Of a stretch of DNA of 64,000 bases, positions 13,801 to 23,850 are shown one piece after another. The stretch's first letter is position 1. Each line of letters opens with the position of its first letter. Origin of the DNA: Lytechinus pictus (Eukaryota; Echinodermata; Echinoidea; Temnopleuroida; Toxopneustidae); the NCBI RefSeq assembly GCF_037042905.1, contig NC_087247.1:35543420-35607419 (forward strand). Reading direction: 5' to 3'. A model generated the notes under the pieces. That model did not search any database and was not told where the DNA came from. It saw nothing but the letters and a program-made list of their open reading frames with translations. A program made the position numbers and the translations under genes.

Positions 13801-16800
13801 CTCTCCTTCAGACCAGAGGCAAAGATTTCTCGACACGCGTCCCCATGATGCCACACCTACACCCGACTCCGTATCAACCAAGCATTATCTGACAAAATAA
13901 TATGATCATAAACATAATTTGCTTTCAATCATTTTATGTTACTATTGGGCTAATTCTTGCCGGGCCCTGGAATATATTTTTAAACAGGGGGTGCTGGCTT
14001 AAATCTGACATATTAAAAAAAATATAATAATAAGTACAAATGAAGGTCATTTTTGTCTCGAGAAATTCGACAAGCAAAAAATAAGGGTTTGCTTATAAAA
14101 TGAAGGTGATTTGGTACTGGAAAAGAATTGATAAGCATTAACAAAAAAAAAGAAAGAAAGACAAAAAAAAACCGCAGGTCACTTGGGTTAAATTTCTGCT
14201 ATTGCAGATTTCTAGGTGCTGCCTAGAGTAAAAAAAAAAAAAAAAAAAACAGCATCCCTGCCTCCCGCGGCCATGAATTCTGGTTGCAGTAGAGTGTACG
14301 ATGGTTTTTTTTCTGTCTGGGCAGTTTTTTTAACAGTTGAATGAGACCAATAAGACTGTATAAATTTCTTATCTTCACCATTATCATTTAAACATTATCA
14401 AACCAGGTTAGATCTTTCTGTGGTTCATGAGATCGTTTAGTAATGGGTTTGCCGGTGATGGGGGTACGTATTGAGCAATAGAAAAAAGAAAAACAAACAA
14501 AAGTACGGACGACCCCCTTCAGAAATCATGAAATTTGCCCAAGCTGATTTGTCCAAACGAGTGAGAAGAATAACCATGGTAACGGTATGACTACTCTAGC
14601 GAGACGAAACGTCTTTGAGATTAACCACGATCGTCTGCGAGCATCATCAAACGGAAAGTACGCTTGCACCTTTCCCGCCTCTTCGATTCGGATCGCTTCG
14701 CGACGAGATCGCTTCAACAGAAAGTATGGCTATGAAACCAACATTCTAATACAGATGGAAAGGTGGAAACGAGAAAGAAAGAATCAAATAACGTTGGTTA
14801 ACTAAAAGAAACAAGAACGAAATCTCATGTCATTATCTTTGTGACGTATTGCATGTAGGCTATGTGTGAATTTAGGTCTACTCGAAGATGGTGAGCTGAG
14901 CGGAGAGGATATATCAAGATCACTTGATTGATTATTGATTGAATGATGGATTGTTTGATTTTATTATTCAGGTATACTATAAAACAACAAATACGAAATT
15001 AGTTTCAAAGCAAGTAAAAAATCATGACCAATTAAAAAGGCCTATCCAAAGGTAGAGTGTGACATCTAGTCCCATAGCGTCTTTCCTACAATCAATCGGA
15101 TATTATATATCGATAGTGATTTCAGCAAAAGACTATAGCAAATGGCTACAGAATACATTGGTTATTATTTTATGCATCCGACCCATTATGTTAGCCATTG
15201 ATAACTGAAGCAATGAAGTCAAGTCCAGACATAAGCTTGGTGTTTTTCTCATCGGAGAAGTGATATCGAAATCTATATTACACACAACAAACACAGATTT
15301 TGCTTGATTTATTTGTTTCTTGATAATATTCATCATGTTTTTTTTCAATCTCTTTAATCACAGGTATATCATCCGACTTAAAAAAAAATAACATGAACAA
15401 TGTTATCAATTCTATATGTTACCAACGTGTTTTTTTCTTCTTCTTAATCTTGCATGCCAGTTTATTAATTTTGCTTTGGTCGATGATACTTGTTGCAGGT
15501 CAGGCAGGCGTGAACCAGCTAGGCGGAGTATTCGTCAATGGTCGCCCACTTCCCGTATGTGTAAGGGCACGCATCGTCGAGTTGGCCCAGCTTGGCGTCC
15601 GACCGTGCGACATATCCCGACAGCTTCTGGTCTCGCACGGATGCGTCTCCAAGATACTCAGCCGCTACTACGAGACCGGCTCCATCGCACCGGGCAACAT
15701 CGGCGGGAGTAAACCAAAGGTTGGTCGACCGCATCATTGCTGCCAATTATTATAGCCGTGATTTCATAGCGACGTATTGTGTCCTTACAAACTGCAGCGG
15801 ATAATACCTAGGATGATTTTTAAAAGATATAAAAACATAACGTTATATTATATGCATTTCCGTACACTCTTAAAAATGTTGGGCATCATACTGTCCACCC
15901 CTGTCCACACAACAATTGGTTAAAACTTTATCCAATTCTGGAAGTTTTAAACCAATAATGTTTGCTTGGGTGAAAACTACACAGTATTGGTTAAAAACTA
16001 CCCAGAGTTGGATACATTTTGTAACTGATTGTTGTGTGGACAGTATGTTGCCCAACATTTTAAGAGTGTAGAAATTTGCTTCCATGATATCAATGTGTTA
16101 CTTATGCATGCTGCGTACATCTCAGATAATGATATTAGAACATTTTGAAATATTTGTATCATTATTGTAAATCAGTTCTTAAATGAGATTATCCCTACAA
16201 TGAAATAATCTAGTATGCTATTATGTCAGATATAGTTTGATGCATTTTAGAAAAAAACATATCTTCTTGGCTCAGCATGTGTACAAATACTTAATTGTTT
16301 CGATTTAGAACATACAAAAATAATTCAAATATCATTATGTACATGTATGAATTAAAAATGTAGTATGACCATGATAATCAAAATATCATATGATAGGGAG
16401 GAATTGTTCTTAGGATTATATAGACCTAAATTATGTCAGACGAAAAAACAGCAGTAGATATTAATCAATTTATTAGTTATAATGCAACTTAAATTTTGTT
16501 GGGTTTGATCACTTTTTGGTTAAGAATCACTCATCAAAACGTTTAATTTTATTTTGAACAATCTCTTTAAAATCTAACACCTTGTTTTCATCAAGATTAA
16601 AAACAAGACAGAAAATGAAACAAATTAAAATCAAAAGGCCCATATTTCGTTACCAAATAAAGATAATGGTGCTTGAAATGTAGTTCAAAATTTTCAAGTA
16701 TTCTTTTTTAAATGTAAGTTTCGGTCAATCTAAGATGACTCATATTCCAAGATTGAATTCATTGTCAAATAAAATACTTACGCTTAAATTTGATTAAAAA

Positions 16801-19800
16801 AAATATTCTGTAAAGAATTGTAATTTAACTAGGAATCAATGAATTGAAAACGAAATAATGGTCTTTTCAAATACGAAACTTAGAAAAATAGTCGAATATT
16901 AATCCCATAAGTCAATCATTAACATTGTACAAAAGTTGTGTCTGACAAGGCATGCTCTTCATGAAAGCTTTAAGTGGGTATAATTATTATTTCACACTTT
17001 AACTAGGGTCAGATCCTTTTTATTAAACAGAAAAGAGTGAATGATCAAATCCCTTTTATATTAATATGGATATATTTCTTACATCATGAATGTTTCATAA
17101 GAAACACAAATGATAAGGCCTATAGCACAATATGGATAGGACACTTAAGTTCTTAGAAAAGAAAATATCACTTCATTGTAATGGTTTTGATTGTTAATGA
17201 TAATCATGCTTGCTGATATTGCGTTTTACTGGTCTGTGATGGTCACGTGCAGGGGTCACGTGTACGACATAACTCTGGATTTAGCAGAGCATGTTATGCA
17301 TTATACCTGTCAAGAAACTTCAGCCGCCATATTTCTTGCTGAATGATATTAACGCATTGTGGGGTAGGACTCGAATCCGTGACCTTTTGATTTAAGAGAA
17401 GGAAGTCAGGAAACAAATACGTCACGATGTCTACATATCGTCTGCCAAAATTCTTCTTGAAAGTTTTCATCATCACTAGGTTTTATGGAATTTCGTTTTA
17501 TATAAAAAGAAAAAAACTTTTGACGGTAATATATCATACGACATAATATTACCCGATTACTTTGTCACGTTGTTAGTCGATAATGTCAATATGGGTTTAC
17601 ATTTATAAATTTCCCCAGAAAAAAGTCAACGAGTCAAGTTCTCCCTTTACGAAGCAGGTGCATGCATTCATTACATGTACCCGCCGTGTACTTTCAGAGT
17701 TCATATAAGCTTAAAACTAATTAAAATGTACATTTGTGTTCGTAATGTACCCAAGCTGTTGAAATAAGTAACTATGTAAACGGGACTTACATGAAATTTA
17801 TATCAAATTAAAAATGATGAATAAATCGAATTTTACGACTCATTTAGGACGATTTCATGCAAGGGCTTTCAATTTGAAACAGCCTTTTTACACCTCAAAG
17901 TGGTTTTAATTATTACTGATTTTTTTAAGATAAATTCGAGTGATCTGAAAAATAATCAAGAAAATAGTCATCTTATTACCTAAAAGTGTATTCTTTTCCT
18001 ACCATTTCTTCGATGTTATAGACTTCATCTTACTTGTCTTGTTGAATTTTCCTCTACGTATAATAATAATTTAATATGATAGATCAATCTGTGTGGAAAA
18101 AGCCTTCATGAAATTAAAAATATTTGATTAGGTTTGCTGTCACAACAAACATAGGATTGTTCAGAAATTGACTGATACCCTTAAGTGAAATAGTGAATAA
18201 ATCGTTGATAAAATTAATTATTCATATGAAAAATACACACTTAGAAAATCTAACTCTTTTGTAATGATAATCATTACCACGAATTAGTGGCGGCACCAGG
18301 ATTTTTAAACTAGAGGGGCAACGGGGAGAGGTGGACACGAATTTGTGTTGCATGTTTCACAAAATCGAGCGCGAAGCGCGAGCAATTAAAAAAAAAGGAT
18401 CTATTGACTTGAAAAGGGACCTTTTAAGGTCTGTTTGCAGTGATTCGTGAAGATGATATCTCATCAAATAAATCATGCGAACGCGAAGCGCTAGCTATTT
18501 TTATTATTATTGTATCTACCTATACAATTGATGAGAGTGCGTAGCGCGAGCTGAAAATTTTTGACATTCTTCCTTTTTTTTAATTATGAACATGCAGGAT
18601 GTGTATCTCGCTATAAAACAAATAATGAAAAATCTAATCACGAGAAGAATAATTTGTGCATATTGACTTAAAACACTGGATTTTTAAGGCCCATATTATC
18701 CTCTTAAGAAGCTTATTTATTTCAATGAACAGAAACTGCGAGAGCGTGTGAAATTGTGCATATTGTATATAATTACCTGATAGATTTATGTTACGTTAGG
18801 AGCTAACAGTGACTGGATGAGAACATTTTCAAAATTCAAAAGAGTGAAATGTCCCCCGTGCCCCCCCCCCCTTGGTGCCGCCACTGCCAGAGATAATGAT
18901 TGATTAGATAGTCACACTATTTTAGTAATGATTATCCCAATTTATTTAATCAAAATTGAAAAATATGTTTAATTACTAGGTTGCAACACCTCTGGTTGTG
19001 AAAAAGATAATGAGTTACAAACGGAAAAACCCTTCAATCTTTGCGTGGGAGATACGGGATCGCCTTCTTCGGGAAAGAGTATGTGATAAGAATACGATAC
19101 CTAGTATTAGCTCAATCAACAGGATCATACGAAATGGATCTTACTTCACCCATGAAGAGGTAAACATTATAAATATTATGACTGCGATTGTGGTGGTGGT
19201 GGTGGTAGTAGAACTTCTTTTACTGGTAGTAGTCAAAGGCGGCGCCATACTATTTTGATAGAATGGGGGGGGGGGGCAGACAAGACGACTCAAGGTGATG
19301 TTATATTTTATTCTAAATTTGTTTATACAGGGGTAATTTGCACAAACCTTACTTTTTATACTTATTTTCTTTGTTTCTTCCATTTTTTCTCCCTCTATCT
19401 TCTCCTCTTTCCTTCTTATTTCACTACACTTGAAAAATCATCGAGAGGAAGGGCCCCTGCACCCTGTGGCATCGTCCTTTGTGGTAGGGGTAGCAGCAAT
19501 TCGAGCACGAGCTTTCGATATGTACGTGCTCGAATAGACTGCGAGTAATTTGGTCATTTGTTTTTAAATCAATGTTGATGAAGCACGCAGAATGTGTACT
19601 TTTTTTTACTGCGAACAACGACGTAAACTCGGCACGTGGTGACGCCATTTTCATAATACTTGCATGGCTAAAATGCGGCACTGGGCTAATTTAAAGTTTA
19701 ACACAAAAATTCCTGTTACGGATTCTTCTCAGGGGCCTGGGAACGATTTTCTAAAAGGGGGTGTTGGTTTGTTAAGAAAAAAATGACAATAAAAAAGAAA

Positions 19801-22800
19801 ACGAATAATTGTGAAGTTTGTCAAACCCTTCTCAAAGAGAGATACATGACTCTGTCTCATTTTGGTATTAAATTCATGGAGGGCTGTGCATCGTCATATT
19901 TTTAATTTGTTTTATTTTTTTGAAGGGTTGCTTTAACAACACGGCACCCCTGCTTCCCAGGGTCATGGTTATTCTGCAACAATTTTGATTTATGATATAT
20001 CACAAACAAGATAATGATTACGTTACTTTTAGATAATTTACGTTTCAGCTAATATTTGCTCACAGAATAAAGTCAAAGGTAATTTTGGTCCATTTTTGTG
20101 ACTTAAATTATTGGGTTATGTAAAGTCTTTTATTCAAAGATATAGTACCGACTCGTTACAGTTAGTAGACAAACGGCAAATTAAGGGTAAACAGGTTCTA
20201 GAAATCTGCAACAAACGATTATCTCGTTGATATGAGTGTGTGCCATATATCATCTATCTATCTAAAGATAAATTCTTGATATAAATGCCCCCAGTTTCCC
20301 TTAGCTGAATGATTGGTATTTTGCTAAGCCAAATTCAGTTGAATTCAAGTTACGACTTTATCTTAATCTCATCCTTTCTCTTCGGTTTTGAAGGGTAATC
20401 CTAGCTCGCTGCCTGCACCCATACCTCGCGTCGCATCAGGACTTTCTCATGGAAACGTGTCGCATCCATCTCAAAGTATCATCACTCCAGACACACCCAT
20501 GACTCCGTATCTTAGCAACCGCCTCATAGAATTGGCAAATGACCATCATCGATTGGCCAGTCTGGAAATGACGTCACCTATAGATAGAATAATTGTTCAG
20601 AGTGGAGATGGCAATCAAACTGATGTTCGAGATGTTAATCAGAAGAAAGAAATGACGGAAACAGAAAATGAAGAAGATGAAGGTGTTCAAACTGACGTGG
20701 AATCTCCTACTAATGAATATATAGGTGAGCAAAACTTCCTCACCAGTCTCTAATTCTACAATAGCCTGCCTACAGCATGTAAAGCATAATTGAATTCAAT
20801 CTTTTTTCTATAACCAAATGTAAAACTAAACGACAGATATCATTGAGGTTGAAACTTTATAACTAATTACTTTAGAACTCTATCAATAAATTTACAACGC
20901 ACTAAAAGTTTGATAACATTGTCTTATCCCATAATTTACTAACATTAGGGAATAAAATTTACTTAGAAGGACACAAATATGTCAAATTTAAAGAATATAA
21001 AAAAACAATAAAAATGGCACTGATTCGGCTAAACAAGTTACGAAATTCAGGCATTTACATTTTTATCATCGTTTGACAATGGTATGGACAACCTGGTAGA
21101 CTTGGAGGTCCTTTCAGTCTTTGACACGTGATTGTTTATTTATTCTCCTCTTATTGTATCCAGATATGATGATGCAGCGGTTTTGATTAATTTGTTTAAT
21201 TCGTCTAAGATTTAGAAAGCTTTATATAAGAGACAATTGTCACAAAATTTGAACAGTGTTCGTGTTCTTGTGAAGGGAATTCAAGAAGTTCGATACAAAG
21301 TTATTCTGTCAAATTTTCTTTCAACTCGAAACTAAATAAATGATGTGAAACATAAAAGCGGGTGAAACAGCTTGTGTACAGCATGCAAGTGAGCGCACGC
21401 TTATAATAAGTGAAAGGTGGAATCGCTCCTACGCGAAAAAAAAAAGATGACGAACATGCCTGGTAATACCTGTTACATTTTGCTCTACCATGTCTACGGC
21501 CGCCGTGCGGCGATTCGAAAACAGACGTTTTATCTAATTTTATTCAAACCACCTATATGTAGCTGGTACAAAAAATATCAGAACGGCTGTTTTGACTCGC
21601 CGTGCGGCGACCACAGGGAGATGTGACAAGTATGGTAGCTGCCCAGGTGGGACAAGGTTCGGTTCTAGCTGTTACACCAGAATCCGCCTGAATAATTTCG
21701 AATTCGGATTGTCTGTATTAACTCAAAATACAAAATTGAAGGTACACTGTTATTTTGCCCCATTTTCAGGTGCCATTCTGCCCAGAGTAAATCCAAGTGA
21801 ACAAGATATCTTGAAGACCTCTCCTTTCTTTCACCCCATGACTCGTCTTATGAAAATCGAACGTTCACGGTCTCGGTCACCACCTCCATGCCGATCGCCA
21901 CGATCACCACGATCATCTCGTGATCGGTTGGCGGGAGATCATGACGATACTAGTCAGGAGGAAGAAGAAATAAGAATTATGGAAGGTATGCTTTATTTAT
22001 AGTCTGTACTTTATCATCAGGTATGTTGTGATCATTCTTCACGTGCAGTTTCATATTTCCTTTGGGTCTTTTCTATAATACCATTACAACTTATTTTTGT
22101 TGTTATGGCTACTACCCCCTAGAACTTTGACACTTAAGATTGGATCAAAATTGTAGTTCAGTATAAGGAACGGTATTTGTGTTTGAAGAAATCGGGTACT
22201 AGTCATGTATGAATTGACGGAGTTGTAGTATGTCAAGGGGCGCCATAGTATTGTATCATTTAGCCACATTGAGATTTTGCAAAATGGAACATTGATTACT
22301 AACATATTCAAGTTTGTCTAATTTGTTGTAAACCCAGTAACCAGATTGATATATGCACATGCTCCATGCTCGGAGGTGGGGCGGGGGGGGGGGGGGGGGG
22401 ATTTAACTCCATCGTCTTTTGGGGTCGTTATTCGGCAACAATGTTTTTGTGAATAAAAAAAGTAAAATAGTTTGTATTCAATGGAAATCGAATCCAGAGG
22501 CCACATGATAAAAAGAAAAAAAAAGAGAAACAGAAAGATCAAAGACTAAACGAGATCAGAACAATGAAATAAAGTTACAGCCTATAATTTTGAAAATTAT
22601 TCAAGAAACAATAATCATAAATAATTATGGGCCTACGGGATTTCAAAGTGTCCTCATATATAGTCTAATGTAATTGCAATGTAGGATCAGGACAAGCCGT
22701 CCATTTATCAATACACCAATTTGTTTTATATCTCTTTAATTTCTTGACCGATTTCTTTTGAAATTTGACCATTCAATGAATCATGTTTTTTTTTTGTTTA

Positions 22801-23850
22801 TTAACACGAAACATAGTACTTGCGTTACAAAGCTTGGATTCCCCCCAGAGGCCCAGACCCTGGTTATGGCCCGCTTTTGTGTCAATTTCTTAACATTAAT
22901 CGGTTTATCAGCAGCGTCACAATTAGGGGCCCGTCTTGAAATATTGATCGGGCCCCTACTCAAAATAAATTAATATCGAACAAGATTCTTTTGAACAAAA
23001 TCTCATATCCTTCACATCATAATTGTTTATGGCATACACATTCATACAATCTTGTTATGAATCGGAATAGCGATATTTCTTATCTTTTTTTTTTTTTTTT
23101 TTGGGGGGGGGGTACTAAAACTAAAAAGAGTCATTAAACTTTCTCCATACCCCAGGAGTTTGGCAATACATTCCATAACGGAGATGTGACACTCGTGAAA
23201 AAATATGCGGTTGCAATCGAATGCCCTTTGGTTGCTTTTCAAGCGATATCGTGATATTCTATGTTCAACAAAAATGAAAAGAAATCCCATTAATAGTTTA
23301 ACCAAAACGAGGAAATTCTGATTTTTCTAGATATACCAGCGTTATGAACGTGTCACTTTAAATTCAGTTTTGTCGTCATGGATTGTACCTTTCTTCTCTT
23401 CGATTCTTATTGATGTTAGGTATGCAATTGTCTGCGTTTCAACCGAACTGCAAGGGTTTTCCTCATCATATCATACCACCAACTTCTCTGGCAGATATAT
23501 CACGGGTTCCAATGGCATCAGCAGCAGCCGCGGCCGCAGCCGCTGCGTCACGACTCGCTGCGGCAACGGGAATCTTCCTGCCACTTGGAACACACGCAAA
23601 CGGTCCTCACAGTCTCGCTCTGTCGGCCGCAGCAGCGTCTGCTGCCGCCGCTGCGGCTGCAGCATCACCGACCCGCGGTAATTTTCTACACATCGGAAGA
23701 AATGACGCAACCGTCGTCGGATCCCCGGTAGCACCACTCCAGATGACGCCCTTTCCATTATTTGTTAATTCAGCCTCTGGGTGTTGGACGATGATTAGAC
23801 CTATGGAATTTGCTCAAAATATGATTGATATGAAGACATCTTGCACATGA
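4792..23850 (+). CDS. paxA (Poxn-like): PaxA / Pox-neuro class paired-box transcription factor (six coding exons)
   Basis: A nuclear DNA-binding transcription factor. Proposed coding segments are 4792-4804, 15499-15719, 18980-19159, 20394-20724, 21770-21985 and 23420-23850. All have GT-AG boundaries and compatible phases, giving 1,392 nt and about 463 residues. The paired domain spans roughly residues 8-134: the PAI half shows [15 protein letters not shown] and [13 protein letters not shown], and the RED half shows [12 protein letters not shown] and [17 protein letters not shown] and VATPxVVKKI follow Pox neuro rather than Pax2/5/8 (QLRVSHGC). No homeodomain and no clear octapeptide is visible, which also fits the Pox-neuro class. 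The C-terminal half has an acidic segment, an Arg/Ser/Pro stretch and two poly-Ala tracts. Family members act in sensory and neural fate in other animals; a role here is inference. A diverged Pax2/5/8 is the main alternative. Confidence 0.85.
8495..8545 (-). repeat. tRNA-derived SINE fragment (B-box)
   Basis: On the minus strand ggtcaaagggtcatgagttc is followed by gagtccca, giving a box-B-like GAGTTCGAGTCCC. The same layout recurs at 17355-17392 (ggtcacggattcgagtcc), so both look like relics of one tRNA-derived SINE family. No box A or 3' tail can be delimited. Confidence 0.4.
10138..10626. mobile_element. Non-autonomous inverted-repeat element (~490 bp)
   Basis: The left flank beginning ccaccccaac and the right flank ending ggggtgg are inverted copies of each other over roughly 90 bp. 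They share blocks such as gagaaaaatc / gatttttctc and tgtaaaataag / cttattttac. Inner sequence also pairs imperfectly (gtgagtgaggga against tcactcacta-type blocks). No coding frame is present. No target duplication could be assigned. Confidence 0.6.
12829..12887. promoter_or_regulatory. Perfect palindrome followed by an RFX X-box match
   Basis: TCTCTCGATCGAGAGA at 12829-12844 is a perfect 16-bp palindrome. At 12874-12887 the plus strand matches the RFX-factor X-box consensus GTHNYYATRRNAAC at all constrained positions (gtcgtcatggcaac). Both lie in unusually GC-containing sequence within Pax intron 1, about 2.6 kb before exon 2. One full consensus match in 64 kb is not far above chance, so the call is weak by itself. 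Confidence 0.35.
13961..14275. repeat. Degenerate interspersed repeat with gggggtgctg ends
   Basis: The block begins ccgggccctgg with a nearby gggggtgctggc, and ends with cagcatccctgcctcccg near ggccatg. The ends form an inverted pair that is repeated, diverged, at 19731-19970 and in part at 62685-62750. The interior is A-rich with repeated tgacaagcaaaaaa-type words. It is probably a non-autonomous DNA transposon. Confidence 0.5.
14570..14583 (+). promoter_or_regulatory. Near-perfect RFX X-box palindrome
   Basis: The sequence ataaccatggtaac matches the X-box consensus at 13 of 14 positions and is close to the symmetric RFX dimer site gttaccatggtaac. It is the second such site in the same non-repetitive block of Pax intron 1, about 900 bp upstream of the exon carrying the PAI subdomain. 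Binding is inference. Confidence 0.3.
15499..15719 (+). CDS. paxA (Poxn-like): Pax exon 2: PAI subdomain
   Basis: The acceptor ttgcag ends at 15498 and the donor AAG|gttggt starts at 15720. The exon enters in phase 1 (GT completes the Gly codon from exon 1) and leaves in phase 0. It encodes residues 6-78, from [18 protein letters not shown] to IGGSKPK. That is the N-terminal, DNA-contacting half of the paired domain, with the beta-hairpin, the first helix-turn-helix ([20 protein letters not shown]) and the recognition helix region [10 protein letters not shown]. The preceding in-frame codons in the intron are not coding. Confidence 0.95.
15865..16068. mobile_element. TA-flanked MITE, 204 bp (CACTCTTAAAA termini)
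   Basis: The left end cactcttaaaaatgttgggc is matched by the complement of the right end gcccaacattttaagagtg, and both are flanked by TA (15863-15864, 16069-16070). Subterminal ctgtccac and gtggacag also pair. TA flanks and the terminal CACT suggest mobilisation by a Tc1/mariner-type transposase. Internal blocks related to tggttaaaac repeat several times. Confidence 0.85.
17355..17392 (-). repeat. tRNA-derived SINE fragment (B-box)
   Basis: The minus strand carries ggtcacggattcgagtcc, a box-B-like GGATTCGAGTCC followed by tacccc. It resembles the fragment at 8495-8545. It is too degraded for the tRNA of origin to be named. Confidence 0.4.
18285..18886. mobile_element. hAT-like element carrying palindromic satellite motifs
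   Basis: The ends tagtggcggcaccagg and ttggtgccgccactg form an inverted repeat. G/C-rich blocks lie just inside each end. Inside are gcgcgaagcgcgagc (about 18370), gcgaagcgctagc (18483) and gcgtagcgcgagc (18538), separated by about 55-115 bp. The right part resembles the interiors of the elements at 1376-2077 and 31264-32656. The flanking octamers agree at only about 5 of 8 positions, so the target duplication is not firm. Confidence 0.65.
18980..19159 (+). CDS. paxA (Poxn-like): Pax exon 3: RED subdomain
   Basis: The exon starts after attactag (18979) and ends before gtaaac (19160); both boundaries are phase 0. It encodes residues 79-138, beginning [10 protein letters not shown] and including [17 protein letters not shown] and [13 protein letters not shown]. 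This completes the paired domain. VATPxVVKKI matches Pox neuro; ERVCDxNT and NRIIR are shared with Pax2/5/8. The split of the paired domain between SKPK and VATP is a usual Pax intron position. Confidence 0.95.
19731..19970. repeat. Interspersed inverted-repeat element
   Basis: The left end ggggcctgggaacgattttc with gggggtgttgg is matched in inverted orientation by ggcacccctgcttcccaggg. The same end pair appears at 13961-14275 and 62685-62750. It lies within Pax intron 3 and has no coding frame. A hAT-like origin is possible but unproved. Confidence 0.5.
20394..20724 (+). CDS. paxA (Poxn-like): Pax exon 4: Ser/Thr/Pro and acidic linker
   Basis: A pyrimidine-rich tract ends in ttgaag (20393); the donor is ATAG|gtgagc at 20725. 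Entry is phase 0 and exit phase 1. Residues 139-248 begin [16 protein letters not shown] and include [19 protein letters not shown] and a strongly acidic run, [17 protein letters not shown]. There is no homeodomain and no convincing octapeptide (SPIDRIIV is only vaguely similar). Assignment to the gene rests on phase agreement at both ends, splice sites and the long open frame. Confidence 0.82.
21469..21630. mobile_element. TA-flanked MITE with GC-rich palindromic arms (copy 1)
   Basis: TA occurs at 21467-21468 and 21631-21632. The arms read inward cctgttacattttg, then ctacggccgccgtgcggcga, and the right arm returns the complement (tcgccgtgcggcgacc, then gatgtgacaag). The middle contains accacctatatgtagctggt, a further palindrome. 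The same element occurs intact at 35352-35509, which confirms both ends. It sits in Pax intron 4, about 140 bp before exon 5. Confidence 0.85.
21770..21985 (+). CDS. paxA (Poxn-like): Pax exon 5: basic Arg/Ser/Pro segment
   Basis: The acceptor cattttcag ends at 21769 and the donor G|gtatgc starts at 21986; both junctions are phase 1. It encodes residues 250-320, [16 protein letters not shown] followed by [15 protein letters not shown], an RS/SP-rich stretch ([20 protein letters not shown]) and an acidic end ([12 protein letters not shown]). The longer open frame upstream of 21770 runs through a MITE and is not coding. Confidence 0.8.
22384..22402. repeat. Long G homopolymer
   Basis: About 17-19 consecutive G bases in Pax intron 5, preceded by ggtggggc. 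Several similar G or C runs occur across the window (for example 9660, 23103, 29542, 35767, 36980, 48005, 52240). Most lie just inside the ends of hAT-like repeats. Confidence 0.9.
23420..23850 (+). CDS. paxA (Poxn-like): Pax exon 6: poly-alanine C terminus and stop
   Basis: The acceptor gatgttag ends at 23419. Entry is phase 1 ([13 protein letters not shown]). The exon encodes residues 322-463 and ends with a TGA at 23848-23850. It has two alanine tracts, [20 protein letters not shown] and [16 protein letters not shown], separated by [17 protein letters not shown]. It is written in much more GC-rich codons (gca, gcc, gct) than its surroundings. Poly-Ala also occurs in Drosophila Pox neuro and often marks repressor segments. 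A further splice near the end cannot be excluded. Confidence 0.8.

Larger units (their letters stand above)
4805..15498 (+). other. Pax intron 1 (10.7 kb)
   Basis: Mostly AT-rich sequence with no recognised gene. It contains a tRNA-like B-box fragment near 8495-8540, a G-run at 9660-9670, an inverted-repeat element (10138-10626), a GT-rich patch (10738-10815), a less AT-rich block (about 11.5-14.8 kb) with palindromic and X-box-like motifs, and a low-copy repeat at 13961-14275. I see nothing else in 4.9-7.8 kb. A minus-strand frame at 7868-8125 has one hydrophobic segment but no recognised similarity. Confidence 0.65.
15720..18979 (+). other. Pax intron 2
   Basis: AT-rich intron between the two paired-domain exons. 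It contains a TA-flanked MITE (15865-16068), a SINE-like B-box relic (17355-17392) and a hAT-like satellite element (18285-18886). I see no other feature between 16.1 and 17.3 kb or between 17.4 and 18.2 kb. Confidence 0.7.

Noticed and set aside
21592..21769. Upstream extension of the frame containing Pax exon 5
   Set aside because: It runs through the right arm of a MITE and intron sequence. The phase-1 acceptor at 21769 fits exon 4.
23471..23758. Antisense frame over Pax exon 6
   Set aside because: The GC-rich alanine codons leave the opposite strand open; the plus strand has splice sites and phase agreement.
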